NCBI RefSeq assembly: GCF_011300455.1
Contig: NZ_CP049869.1
Span: 558,001-622,000 of the forward strand
Direction of reading: 5' to 3'
DNA length: 64,000 nucleotides
From: Sphingomonas piscis
Lineage (GTDB): Bacteria > Pseudomonadota > Alphaproteobacteria > Sphingomonadales > Sphingomonadaceae
In this document: positions 24,104-33,460 of the stretch, in pieces
Numbering within the stretch: the stretch's first letter is position 1
How the letters are laid out: each line of letters opens with the position of its first letter
Notes under the pieces: generated by a model
What the model was told of the DNA's origin: nothing
The model's input: only the letters and a program-made list of their open reading frames with translations
The model's database searches: none
Translations under genes and position numbers: made by a program

Positions 24104-24833
24104 GCGACCGGCTAATAGAAGAAGCGGCCCGGACGTAGGTTGATCCGAGCTTCCGATACCGCTTCAACGCTTCTTCCACCAAGCCGGATGGGCTTGGCAT
24201 GGGCCTCTCCATCTGCCGCAATCTCGTTGAGCAGAACGAAGGCCGCATGTGGGGGACCTCTGAGCCGGGTAGAACTGAGATCCACTTTACACTCCCCGTG
24301 GCCAGCAAAGGGTGAGCCGAAAACCCGAATGTCGCGACGGGTCGTAAGCGGAAGTTCGGCTTTGAAGGGAATAAGCCGGGAAGCGGAACAAACCTGACGA
24401 GTCCAAAGCGCCTTCCGTCGGTACCCTGCACGGGTCTTGGTGGTGCAAAGTCTACCCTGCTCTGCACATTGCGCTACCCTGATGTACGATTTCCAATTCC
24501 CTGTTTCCGCGAGTGGGGAACTGCCTACGAAAAGCGGCAGAAAACTGCTGCGGAGTAAAGGCATCTGACCGCGAATTTGAGCGGAGTTCTTCAGATTTCC
24601 CTGCAAATCGCTGTTTATCAGGGAAATGGCGCAGAGACTTGTGCTCTCTAGACTGCGCCCACCTCCACTCACAACTCGATCATGCACCAGGCATGGGTGC
24701 CGGTATTTCCCAAGGAATGTCGTCGAAGCGAGTGGCTTCGAGATTTGTGGTTCTGACCGGTTTCAGTGCCTTCGCCGGTAGCATTAGTTTCCAGCCCTGC
24801 GAGGTCAACGATCACACGCCAGTCGCCAGTTAA
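24104..24833. other. gene-poor stretch with repeat and terminator remnants
   Basis: Several frames are open on both strands but none looks like a protein. The stretch holds a broken copy of the PEP-CTERM terminator (about 24114-24150), a minus-oriented dispersed repeat (24326-24356), and a perfect 9-bp inverted repeat ATTTCCCTG (24595-24603) / CAGGGAAAT (24619-24627). It looks like accumulated debris at the edge of the accessory region. Confidence 0.5.
24326..24356 (-). repeat. dispersed palindromic repeat, copy 12
   Basis: On the minus strand it reads CTTCCGCTTACGACCC, then GTCGCGACATTCGG. It is the only copy seen in this orientation and is closest to the copy at 4667-4700. Confidence 0.6.
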
Positions 24834-25012
24834 TCAACGTCCGTAACGGAACCGCCCTCCCTTGAGAATGATGTACCCCGCAACGTTGGCATGGACGTTC
24901 CCTTCGCTGCCACCTTCCAGGCGATCGTCGCCGTCACTGCCATCGAGCACGTCGTTGCCGATCTCGCCGAACCTGACCTCGTCGCCGCGCTCCCATAAAC
25001 GATGTCAGCAAA
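24834..25012 (-). pseudogene. remnant of an RTX calcium-binding repeat protein
   Basis: On the minus strand the frame ending at TGA 24836-24834 encodes IGNDVLDGSDGDDRLEGG followed by AGYIILKGGRFRYGR and a stop. GND and DxLxGG units are typical of calcium-binding nonapeptide repeats of secreted RTX proteins. Upstream, ADIVYG lies in a different frame, so a frameshift has occurred, and no N-terminal part is present. Only a decayed C-terminal scrap remains. Confidence 0.6.
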
Positions 25013-25076
25013 CATCGATCACGGTCGTGCGATCCTGCGGGGATGATGCACCCCGACGATCAATCGTGGCCCGCCG

Positions 25077-27644
25077 CTAAGGACGGCTCAGAAGGGCAAT
25101 CTCATCGACCACGACATTGTCGTCCAAGCGCCAGATCTTCAGGACGTGCTTGCCCGCTTTCAAATCCGGATAACGGGCTTCCAGGGTCAGCGAGTTGTTG
25201 ATCACTGCCTCTGCCCACGCCTTTTCCCCCGGCGTATTCTGCGCGCCGCCGGTGGCAGTCAATGCATAGGAGAGGGTTTGAACGGGTCCGTCATCGACCG
25301 AAACTCCCACTCGCAGCGGGTCGGAATTGATCGTGTTCAACGTCGGCAAGAGCCGTAGCGACACCATCAAGGGCCGGTTGGTTGGCCAATTGAAGTCATA
25401 TTGCGCGTTCGGCCCCTCACCTGGCCTCGACGCGGCACTTCCCTGCGGAGTCGCGACCAAGGCGCCGTCGCCCAATCCAAGATCGGGTACCGCTTTCCAG
25501 CCGACGCCGTTAGCGGCAGTCGCCCGATCGAATTTCACCGCATCGAAGCGAATGTCACGCGGCGCAATTGCCCGAAATTCCGGCTGAACACCGCGCCGAT
25601 GCTCCGGCGTGTCGGCTGCGACCCTGGTGATGCTGGGCATCGTCTGCTTTGTCGGATCGTTCCAGATCACATAGCTCATATGCACCTGGGACATCATGCG
25701 GTCCCACTTGCCGCCATTGATTGCGTGATATTCCGCGGTGAGCGCGCTGTCCCTTGCGAACGTGCGTTCCACCACGTCCGCGAAATGGTTGGCGCGAGCA
25801 TCGTTGCGGGCGGCGAGGAGCTTGTTCCAGGCGGCGCCGTAATACATCTCGTACAAGTTTCCGACCGCCACGATCGGGAAGTGCACCAGCTGGAAATAAG
25901 CGCTCTGCTGATCCGCGGGCAGCGTCGCGCGGACCGCTTCCGAGCGCTTTGCAAGCGTTTGCCAGTCGGCGACGATCCTGCCGAACTCGCCGCCGCCCAG
26001 CCATTCGCCGGTGGCTTCGCCAAGGGGGTAACTGTTCTGATCGAGCAACTCCGGCTTTCGGCGCGCGGCATACTCGCTATACTCGGTGACCAGCCGGGCA
26101 ATCTCGTCAGCGTGCGCGTCGCCGAAGGTTTGCGCCGCCCATTGCCGGGGGAAGGCGCGCAGATTTCCGACGGTCATCGCCTCCGGATTCCACGCCATCT
26201 TCATGAAGAAGCTCAGCGGATATTCCATCGGCTTGATGTCGCCGACATTCACTACCCACAGGTTGCGGGCGTCCCGCCGATAGGCGAGGTCCATCTGCTG
26301 CCAGACTTTCCCGATCTGGTTGGTGTTGAGCCACTTGTAGTTGCGGGGGCCGCCGACATAGTCGAAGTGGTAATACACGCCGTAGCCCCCACGGCGTCGA
26401 AGGTCCGGGCGCGCGGGATCGGGCAGCCGACGAATCTGACCCCAATTGTCGTCGGCAAAGAGCAAGGTGACATCGTCGGGCACCTTCATGCCCTTGTCGT
26501 AATAATCCTGCACTTCCTTGTAGAGCGCCCAAACCTGCGGAGTCTCCGACGCAGGCTTGCCGGTGACGTCGGCGATGATCTTGCGCTGGTCGGCGACGAT
26601 CGTCTCGAGCAACTCTGTCGCCGTGCCCTCCGACATCGGCTCGTCGCCGTCGCCGCGCATGCCGACGGTGACGAGGTTCTCATACCCCTTGCCGTCGCCC
26701 TTCGACATCATGCGTTCGATCCCGCCGCGCCAGAACTTGCGCAGATTCTCGGCATTGGTGGTGTAGTTCCAAGCACCGCCCGTCCCGTCGGCCTTGACGC
26801 CGCGATGCCACTCCGCCTGAGCGCGAGTCATCGGCTCATGATGCGATGTCCCCAGCACGATCCCCATGTCGTCTGCCAATGGCAGGCTGGCGGGGTCGTC
26901 GAGCGCGATCGACTTGCCCCACATCGCCGGCCACAGATAATTGCCCTTGAGGCGCAGGATCAGCTCGAACACCCGGGCGTATGCCTTTGCGTTGACGCCA
27001 CCGAATTGCTTCTTCGCCCAACCGCTGAATGCAGGGTCTTCGTCGTTGATGAAGATGCCGCGATATCGGACCTTTGGCTCGTCGCGGCGTTCGCCGGCCG
27101 TTAGCCAAAGATTGATGCGCGTCTTGACGGGCACGTCCGCGAACCAGTGCCAGGGTGAGACGCCCATTTTTTCGGAAAGATCGTACGCCCCGAACACCGC
27201 ACCGCGACGGTCGGCACCGACGATCACCAGCGCTCGCGCGATGCCCGGGAATGGCTGTTCGACAACGATCTGCCGATACGCCTCCCATAGACCCTTCAGA
27301 TCGTCGGTCTTGAGCTTGCCGGCAGCGATCAAGCTGTCGAGCGTGGGGCTTTGACCAAGCGTCCCTATGATGACGACTTGGTCCTTCGCCTGCTCGACAC
27401 TGGCAAGTCTAAGTGGCGCCCTGCCGCTGACCCGCTGAAGGTCGCCGGCCAGCTCGTCGGCGACACGGCGGACAGCGGTATCCGCCTGACCGTCGACGAA
27501 AACAGGGGCAGGAACCCCGTCGCGCACCAGGACGAAGCTTCCCGCCGTTGGACGCGAGCAGATGGAAACGGCCGTGCTGCACGCAAGAGCTGGTGAGCCC
27601 GTCATGAGCGCCACAGTGAATGTAAGGCCGACACGAAGACGCAT
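25077..27644 (-). CDS. GH115 xylan alpha-1,2-glucuronidase
   Basis: GH115 enzymes remove (4-O-methyl-)glucuronic acid from internal positions of xylan, probably in the periplasm here given the signal peptide (MRLRVGLTFTVALMTGSPAL). The 855-residue length and the motifs RYRGIFINDEDPAFSGWAKK, LRLKGNYLWPAMWGKSI, GIVLGTSHHEPMTRAQ and LLFADDNWGQIRRLP match the family. The C-terminal 150 residues form the usual beta domain. GGAG lies six bases before the ATG. It is the last gene of the receptor-led operon, 26 bases after the MFS transporter. The glucuronic acid released would feed the mannonate dehydratase route. Confidence 0.93.
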   Translation of the reverse strand: MRLRVGLTFTVALMTGSPALACSTAVSICSRPTAGSFVLVRDGVPAPVFVDGQADTAVRRVADELAGDLQRVSGRAPLRLASVEQAKDQVVIIGTLGQSPTLDSLIAAGKLKTDDLKGLWEAYRQIVVEQPFPGIARALVIVGADRRGAVFGAYDLSEKMGVSPWHWFADVPVKTRINLWLTAGERRDEPKVRYRGIFINDEDPAFSGWAKKQFGGVNAKAYARVFELILRLKGNYLWPAMWGKSIALDDPASLPLADDMGIVLGTSHHEPMTRAQAEWHRGVKADGTGGAWNYTTNAENLRKFWRGGIERMMSKGDGKGYENLVTVGMRGDGDEPMSEGTATELLETIVADQRKIIADVTGKPASETPQVWALYKEVQDYYDKGMKVPDDVTLLFADDNWGQIRRLPDPARPDLRRRGGYGVYYHFDYVGGPRNYKWLNTNQIGKVWQQMDLAYRRDARNLWVVNVGDIKPMEYPLSFFMKMAWNPEAMTVGNLRAFPRQWAAQTFGDAHADEIARLVTEYSEYAARRKPELLDQNSYPLGEATGEWLGGGEFGRIVADWQTLAKRSEAVRATLPADQQSAYFQLVHFPIVAVGNLYEMYYGAAWNKLLAARNDARANHFADVVERTFARDSALTAEYHAINGGKWDRMMSQVHMSYVIWNDPTKQTMPSITRVAADTPEHRRGVQPEFRAIAPRDIRFDAVKFDRATAANGVGWKAVPDLGLGDGALVATPQGSAASRPGEGPNAQYDFNWPTNRPLMVSLRLLPTLNTINSDPLRVGVSVDDGPVQTLSYALTATGGAQNTPGEKAWAEAVINNSLTLEARYPDLKAGKHVLKIWRLDDNVVVDEIALLSRP

Positions 27645-27670
27645 GTTAGCTCCTCAACGATTTCCGCAGT

Positions 27671-28975
27671 TTACGCTGCGGTGTCTGTCCACACGGTGGG
27701 TTCCAGCCTGGGTGTCAGGAGGTGGATGATTCCCAAAGTGACCAGGTAGGTGACGCCGGCAAAGAGAAGCAGCGGCACGTAGCTTCCGGTTGCTTCAAGG
27801 GTCCAACCGGCAAACTTGGCGATGAACATGCCACCGATCGCACCGGCCATTCCGCCCAGCCCTACGATTGTTCCAACGGCGGACGTCGGGAACAGGTCGG
27901 AAGTCAGCGTATAAAGGTTGGCCGACCAACCCTGATGTGCCGCCGCCGCCAGTCCGATGATCAGCACGGCCAGCGGGAGGCTATGCACGAAGGCAGCCAA
28001 CGACACCGGCGTGACGCACAACGCGCAGACCAGCATGGCGGTCTTGCGCCCGGCGTTGAGCGACCAGCCGCGCTTGATCAGCCGGGATGAAAGCCAGCCT
28101 CCGCCGATGCTGCCGACGTCCGCCAGAAGGTAGACGGCGACAAGAGCCGGTCCAAAGGTGGCGAAGATGCCCTTCGACTGCGGAAGCAGGGTAAGGCCGT
28201 AGGTTTTGGCGAAGAAATCCGGAAGCCAGAACAGGAACAGCCACCAGACCGGGTCGGTCAGGAATTTGCCCAGGATGAAGGCCCATGCCTCCCTCCGCCG
28301 CAAGGCCTGGCCCCAGCTAATCTTGGTTGGCGGATCGATCGGATCGCTTTCGATCAAGGCGATCTCCGCCTCACCGACACGCGGATTGTCTCGCGGCAGC
28401 CGATAGAGCGCGAGCCACACGCCGAGCAGCACAATTCCGCTAAGGCCGGTTATCACAAAGGCCATCTGCCAGCCCCAGGTCATGACCAGTATGGGGATGA
28501 GGATCGGGGTCAGCAGGGCTCCCACGTTGGAGCCGGCGTTGAACAGGCCGGTCGCAAAGGCCCGCTCGCGCTTCGGGAACCATTCGGAGACGGCCTTAAC
28601 CGCACCCGGGAATCCGCCGGCTTCCCCCAGCCCAAGAGCAAAGCGGGCCGCCATGAACCCAGCCACCGAGGAAGCCGCGGCATGGGCGACGGCTGCGAGG
28701 CTCCATAGACCGATGGCGAAAGAAAAGCCTTTGCGAGTACCGACAATGTCGAGAAGCCGGCCTGCGATCAGGAGGCCCAGAGCGTAAGCCGTCTGGAAGG
28801 CCAGGACGATGTTGGCATAGTCGTTTTCGGACCAGCCAAATTCCTTTTCCAGCAGCGGTTTGAGGACGCCGACGACCTGCCGGTCGACGTAGTTGATGGT
28901 GATTGCGAAGAACAGGAGGGCGCAAATGACCCACCGGTACCGGCCCACTCGTTGCGAGGCAGGGTGATCTACCAA
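27671..28975 (-). CDS. MFS hexuronate/aldonate transporter (ExuT-like)
   Basis: The inner-membrane symporter has 12 predicted helices. Near its N-terminus is [20 protein letters not shown], followed by [19 protein letters not shown] and a long [15 protein letters not shown], all typical of the ExuT/anion-cation symporter branch. It likely imports glucuronate or a related acid. The frame is open far upstream inside the dehydratase gene; I chose the TTG at 28975, which gives the usual length of 434 residues and overlaps the preceding stop by seven bases (translational coupling). The neighbours GH115 and mannonate dehydratase support a hexuronate role. Confidence 0.9.
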   Translation of the reverse strand: MVDHPASQRVGRYRWVICALLFFAITINYVDRQVVGVLKPLLEKEFGWSENDYANIVLAFQTAYALGLLIAGRLLDIVGTRKGFSFAIGLWSLAAVAHAAASSVAGFMAARFALGLGEAGGFPGAVKAVSEWFPKRERAFATGLFNAGSNVGALLTPILIPILVMTWGWQMAFVITGLSGIVLLGVWLALYRLPRDNPRVGEAEIALIESDPIDPPTKISWGQALRRREAWAFILGKFLTDPVWWLFLFWLPDFFAKTYGLTLLPQSKGIFATFGPALVAVYLLADVGSIGGGWLSSRLIKRGWSLNAGRKTAMLVCALCVTPVSLAAFVHSLPLAVLIIGLAAAAHQGWSANLYTLTSDLFPTSAVGTIVGLGGMAGAIGGMFIAKFAGWTLEATGSYVPLLLFAGVTYLVTLGIIHLLTPRLEPTVWTDTAA

Positions 28976-30177
28976 TTGAACAAAGTCCCATCTTCGAGGC
29001 GGTTTACGGGCAGGTAGGCGCGTTTGTAGGGATATTTGGCTGCGAGCTGTTCGTCGATGTCGACGCCCAGGCCCGGTGCATCGCCGGGGTGAAGCGCGCC
29101 GTCGGCGAAGCTGTAGCTGTGCGGGAACACGGCGTCCGTTTCCTCCGTGTGGCGCATATATTCCTGGATTCCGAAGTTGGGCACCGACAGGTCGAAGTGA
29201 AGCGCGGCCGCCATGCACACCGGCGACAGGTCGGTGGCACCGTGGCAGCCGGTGCGGACGTTGTACATGTCGGCAAAGCTGGCGATCCGGCGCAGGTGGG
29301 TGATGCCGCCGGCATGGACCACCGTGGCGCGGATATAATCGACCAGCTGCTCCTGGATCAGCTGCTTGGCATCCCACACGCTGTTGAAGATCTCTCCCAC
29401 CGCAAGCGGCGTGGTGGTGTGCTGGCGGATGAGGCGGAAGCTGTCCTGATTGTCGGCAACCACCGCATCTTCCATCCAGAAGGGACGGTAGGGCTCCAGA
29501 TCCTTGCCGAGCCGGCCGGCTTCGATCGGGGTCAGCCGGTGGTGGACATCGTGGAGCAGGTGGACGTCCCAGCCGAGCGTGTCGCGCGCGGCGGCGAACA
29601 GCTCGGGCACGACCCGAAGATATTTGCTGGTCGACCAGACATTCTCGGTCGGCAGATCGGCATCGGCGGGTTCGTAGAAATATTTGTCCTTGGACACGCC
29701 GTAGGTGGAAGGGAGCCCGGGAACCCCGCACTGCAGCCGGATCGCTTTGTAGCCCTGCGCCTGATAGTCGGCAGCGACCGCGATCGTGTCCTCGATGCTG
29801 ACGCCGTTGGCATGGCCGTAGACCATGACGTTCTCGCGCGATGCACCGCCGAGCAGCTGGTAAAGCGGCAGGCCGGCAACCTTGCCCTTGATGTCCCACA
29901 AGGCGGTGTCGACCGCGGCAATGGCGCTCATCGTCACCGGTCCGCGCCGCCAGTAGGCACCGCGATAGAGATACTGCCAGATGTCCTCGATGCGGTGCGC
30001 GTCGCGGCCGATCAGGCACGGAATGACATGGTCGTTGAGATAGCTCGCAACCGCCAGCTCACGGCCGTTCAACGTCGCATCGCCAACCCCGCGAACACCG
30101 TCCGACGTCTCAATCACAAGGGTGACGAAGTTTCGGCCGGGACAAGTGACGATTACGCGGGCATCAGCGATTTTCAA
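28969..30177 (-). CDS. manD: D-mannonate dehydratase (enolase superfamily)
   Basis: It converts D-mannonate to 2-keto-3-deoxy-D-gluconate in the hexuronate pathway. Choosing TTG at 30177 ([20 protein letters not shown], behind AGAGGA) gives 402 residues, the length I recall for the Novosphingobium enzyme. Family blocks are [40 protein letters not shown] and YGHANG; metal-ligand region [11 protein letters not shown] and [23 protein letters not shown]; and the C-terminal [20 protein letters not shown]. An active ManD rather than a promiscuous homologue is inferred from the close match and the glucuronidase context. uxaC- and uxuB-type genes are not in the window. Confidence 0.92.
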   Translation of the reverse strand: MKIADARVIVTCPGRNFVTLVIETSDGVRGVGDATLNGRELAVASYLNDHVIPCLIGRDAHRIEDIWQYLYRGAYWRRGPVTMSAIAAVDTALWDIKGKVAGLPLYQLLGGASRENVMVYGHANGVSIEDTIAVAADYQAQGYKAIRLQCGVPGLPSTYGVSKDKYFYEPADADLPTENVWSTSKYLRVVPELFAAARDTLGWDVHLLHDVHHRLTPIEAGRLGKDLEPYRPFWMEDAVVADNQDSFRLIRQHTTTPLAVGEIFNSVWDAKQLIQEQLVDYIRATVVHAGGITHLRRIASFADMYNVRTGCHGATDLSPVCMAAALHFDLSVPNFGIQEYMRHTEETDAVFPHSYSFADGALHPGDAPGLGVDIDEQLAAKYPYKRAYLPVNRLEDGTLFNW

Positions 30178-30276
30178 AATGGGTCCTCTGCATTGCAATA
30201 GACTGCGCCGGTTTGCCCACCAAGTCGGATAGAGACGCGCGCAGCAACGAGTTTGATGGGTAGCGCGAGGTGCGCG

Positions 30277-31575
30277 TCATGGTCGGGCGCCCTCAACCTG
30301 ATCGCCGACGGCCTGGCCCGCGAGAGCGTTTGTCGGCCGAGCGCCCCAGAGCGCATAGAAAAGAACGTACAACTCACACACGGCCGTCAGAACGAACGAG
30401 GCCTGCAGACCATATCTATCGGCCAACCACCCCTGGATGATCACCAATGCTCCGCCAGCGATAGCCATGATCAGCAATCCGGAGCCCTCTTCGGTCAGTG
30501 GACCCAACCCCCGGATGCCGAGGGTGAAGATCGTCGGAAACATGATCGAGTGGAAGAAGCCGACCGAGATCAGCGCCCACATCGCGAGCTTCCCGTGGGA
30601 TGTCAGAACGACCATCATCACCACGAAGGCACCGACGCTGAACGCCGCGAGCACTTTTTCCGGAGAGATCGACCGCATCAGGAAGCTTCCAAGGAAGCGG
30701 CCGACCATCATGCTGCCCCAGAGCAGAAAGAGGTAGTTCGCCGCCTGCTGGTGGGTCAGATTGCCGATCTCCGGCGCGGAAACGAAATTGATGAACAGGT
30801 TCGAGACACCGATTTCGGCGATCAGATAGATGAAGATCGCCGGAACACCGAAGACCAGGTTGCGATGGTTCCACAGTGAATGCCTGGCCCGGTCCTCCGC
30901 CCGCACCCGGCGCGTGCCTGCCGCCATGTCCGGCAGACGGTATCGGGCGATGACAAATGCCAAGGCGACCAACGTCAGCGCCACCAGAAGGTAGGGAAGC
31001 TGCACCGCCTGTGCGTCCGCGAGCCGTTCTTCCGCAGTGAGGGGTGCCGCGCCCGCGACACTCGTCCCTCCCGTCGAGCGGCCCAGAATCAAATAACCGC
31101 CGAACAAAGGCGCAAGCGTGGTGCCAAGTGAATTGAACGCCTGGACAAGGTTCAAGCGCGACGATGCCGTCTGCGGCGGCCCGACAACCGCGACGTAAGG
31201 GTTGGCTGCCACCTGAAGCAGCGTGATTCCGGACGCGACGATGAACAGCGCGGTGAGGACCACGACATAGGAAGGAAGCCGCGCCGCCGGAATCATCAGC
31301 AAGGCACCTGCCGCCATCACCAGAAGCCCGATGACGATAGCGGACTTGTACCCGACGCGCTCAATCAGTCTTGCCGATGGGATGGACGCAACAAAATAGG
31401 CGATGAACCAGACGGATTCGATCAAGGTCGTCTGAGTGTAGGTCAGATCGAACACGCTTCTGAGATGCGGAAGCAGCGTGTTGTTGATGACGGTGATGAA
31501 GCCCCACATGAAGAATAGTGTGGCAAGAAGAGACAAAGCTTGGCGGTAATTGCCGGCGACATCGCTGGTCTTCAT
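30277..31575 (-). CDS. FucP-family sugar:proton symporter (MFS)
   Basis: A 432-residue inner-membrane carrier with 12 helices and the FucP/GluP signature: LATLFFMWGFITVINNTLLP at the N-terminus, ASGITLLQVAANPYVAVVGP in helix 4, and RLNLVQAFNSLGTTLAPLFG in the next loop. Related carriers import fucose, galactose, glucose or N-acetylglucosamine. Beside a GH35 gene, galactose or a related monosaccharide is a reasonable guess. The ATG at 31575 has AGGA eight bases upstream; ATG at 31584 is the alternative. It lies 67 bases after the GH35 stop. Confidence 0.9.
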   Translation of the reverse strand: MKTSDVAGNYRQALSLLATLFFMWGFITVINNTLLPHLRSVFDLTYTQTTLIESVWFIAYFVASIPSARLIERVGYKSAIVIGLLVMAAGALLMIPAARLPSYVVVLTALFIVASGITLLQVAANPYVAVVGPPQTASSRLNLVQAFNSLGTTLAPLFGGYLILGRSTGGTSVAGAAPLTAEERLADAQAVQLPYLLVALTLVALAFVIARYRLPDMAAGTRRVRAEDRARHSLWNHRNLVFGVPAIFIYLIAEIGVSNLFINFVSAPEIGNLTHQQAANYLFLLWGSMMVGRFLGSFLMRSISPEKVLAAFSVGAFVVMMVVLTSHGKLAMWALISVGFFHSIMFPTIFTLGIRGLGPLTEEGSGLLIMAIAGGALVIIQGWLADRYGLQASFVLTAVCELYVLFYALWGARPTNALAGQAVGDQVEGARP

Positions 31576-31642
31576 TTCAACCATCCTGCCAGATTTGAAC
31601 GCTTGCGATGCGCTTGGAGCTTTGTTCGTTCACCATTGCAAA

Positions 31643-33322
31643 TCAGCGGTACCTGTAGAGGCGGACGCGATAAATCTTGCCCTGGGCGGCGTCGCTGCTC
31701 AGCAGCCTGAGCAACTGCCCCTGCCCACTTTCGTCTCCGTTCAGCCTTCGGCCGGCAACCATCCCGCCGTTGCGAAGGAAGACCTCGTCGATGCTCTGGA
31801 TGCCGACGATCGGAAGACCCTTCGTGTCCGATGTAAATGTCAGCTGGGCATCGCCGCTGCCGACGACCAGGAACTCATCTGGCCCAATTTGAAGAAGCAT
31901 TGCCCCGACGCGGCTGTTCGGGTCGATCGTTCCACCAGGTGGTGCGGCACGCACCATGTTGGCGAGATAGTTGCCGACACGGAGGCGGCCCGCGCGCTGC
32001 GCTTCGCCCTCCATGACCATCGCCCGAATATTGCCCTCGGCCTGCTTCTGCAGGATGAGCGGCGCCAGGCCGGCAAGCTGGCCGTAGACATGGCCGATCG
32101 CATCGTCCCGCCGGCCGACGCTCTGGCCATTGCCGTCGAGATCGCCGGCGCCCTCGCTGCCGTCGATACCGAACGGAGAAAAGCCCAGCGCATTTAGCGC
32201 GCCGAATGCGTGCAGCGCATTGGCCGCACCTTCCTTGCCGCCGCGCGCTTCCGGAATGAACAACGGGTTGTCGGACCGATTGTATGCGGCTGCCCAGTCG
32301 ACGAATTGATCGAAGTAAATGTCGGGCGACAGGAATTCGAGCGACGGCGCGCCGGCCTTCCAGATGTCCAGGGAGCTCGGAAGCGGACCGCCCGAATTAT
32401 ATTGTCCGGGTTCGTAGTTCGGCCGGATGAGCGCCGCGTTGGTGAACATCGGCAGCGGATATTCCGCCTTCCCCGCGGCCGTCACTTTCTCAACATAGGT
32501 CGCATAGAACCATGACATGAACAGGTGATCGGTGACCGATCCCGTCCCGAACACCTCCTGCCAGGTGCCCGACGCTCTTGCGCCGGCCGCTTCCCATACC
32601 GAGCGGAGTGTCGGATTGAGCCGCGTGCGGTTCGTCGTCAGATGCTGCATCAACTCAGAGGGTACCGGCGCCGCGAAGGCTGCTTCGGCGACCGCAGAAT
32701 GGTCGCGAGACTGAGGAATGACGCCGACCTCGTTCTGAACTTGCACCATCAGCACCGTGCGCTGCACGCGATCGATCGCCGCGATGTGGCGCATCAGACG
32801 TGCGAATGCGCGGGCATCGGAAGTCTGAGCTGCTGACGAAAACGGGGAAAGGCGCTCGGTGCCCTGCCCGCTGCTCATCTCGACCCGCGGAAACCGGGCG
32901 AGGTCGCTTTTGACCCAAGCGGGAACATAGCTGGAATAGGTATTCTTCCAGCTCCCGAACCAAAGGATGACCAGCCGCAGATTGTTCTTGCGTGCGCCCG
33001 CGGCGAAGTCGTCGACGACTTTGAACGTGAAGTGCCCCTCTTGGGGTTCGATGTCCTCCCACGCCACTGGAACCAGAACCGTGTTCAGGTTCATCGAACG
33101 CAGCATTGGCCAGACCGGCGCCATGTAATCGGCACTGTTGTAGCTGGAGTTGTGAGTCTCACCGCCAAGGATAAGGAACGGCTTGCCGTCGACGATCAGC
33201 TGCGTCGCGGCCCCCCGTCGCTCCAGATGAGGCAAGCCCTGCGCCTGGGCGGCTCCCATCATCGAACTCAAAGAGAGGACCAAACAGCCGACGAGAGCCT
33301 TCAGAACCTTCATGCTTTTCAT
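31643..33322 (-). CDS. GH35 glycosidase (beta-galactosidase-like, with DUF5597-type C-terminus)
   Basis: GH35 enzymes release terminal beta-linked galactose. A signal peptide ends at about AAQAQG (residue 28). The TIM barrel begins FLILGGETHNSSYNSADYMA, the acid/base glutamate lies in VQVQNEVGVI (NE pair), and the nucleophile is likely the glutamate in PLFIPEARGG. A C-terminal beta domain follows (LLQIGPDEFLVVGSGDA). GAGG precedes the ATG. In this operon it probably trims galactose side groups from imported hemicellulose fragments; other beta-glycosides cannot be excluded. Confidence 0.9.
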   Translation of the reverse strand: MKSMKVLKALVGCLVLSLSSMMGAAQAQGLPHLERRGAATQLIVDGKPFLILGGETHNSSYNSADYMAPVWPMLRSMNLNTVLVPVAWEDIEPQEGHFTFKVVDDFAAGARKNNLRLVILWFGSWKNTYSSYVPAWVKSDLARFPRVEMSSGQGTERLSPFSSAAQTSDARAFARLMRHIAAIDRVQRTVLMVQVQNEVGVIPQSRDHSAVAEAAFAAPVPSELMQHLTTNRTRLNPTLRSVWEAAGARASGTWQEVFGTGSVTDHLFMSWFYATYVEKVTAAGKAEYPLPMFTNAALIRPNYEPGQYNSGGPLPSSLDIWKAGAPSLEFLSPDIYFDQFVDWAAAYNRSDNPLFIPEARGGKEGAANALHAFGALNALGFSPFGIDGSEGAGDLDGNGQSVGRRDDAIGHVYGQLAGLAPLILQKQAEGNIRAMVMEGEAQRAGRLRVGNYLANMVRAAPPGGTIDPNSRVGAMLLQIGPDEFLVVGSGDAQLTFTSDTKGLPIVGIQSIDEVFLRNGGMVAGRRLNGDESGQGQLLRLLSSDAAQGKIYRVRLYRYR

Positions 33323-33460
33323 GTCTGGCCTCGCGGGATCAGCAACAGCGTTCGTGAGTGATGGAATAGGCCATCTTGAAAGTGGAAGCAGCCCAGCCGT
33401 TCGAGACCGACCGGGCCGCCGCCACCTTTCACATCAGGACGGAACTAGATCGCGAGCGAC

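Noticed and set aside
25401..27104. 567-residue plus-strand open frame
   Set aside because: Antisense shadow of the GH115 gene; high-GC coding DNA leaves the opposite strand open, and it has no family motifs.
28976..30019. Upstream extension of the MFS transporter frame (782 residues in total)
   Set aside because: The extra 348 codons lie inside the mannonate dehydratase gene in another frame and are not protein-like. The MFS homology starts at [12 protein letters not shown].
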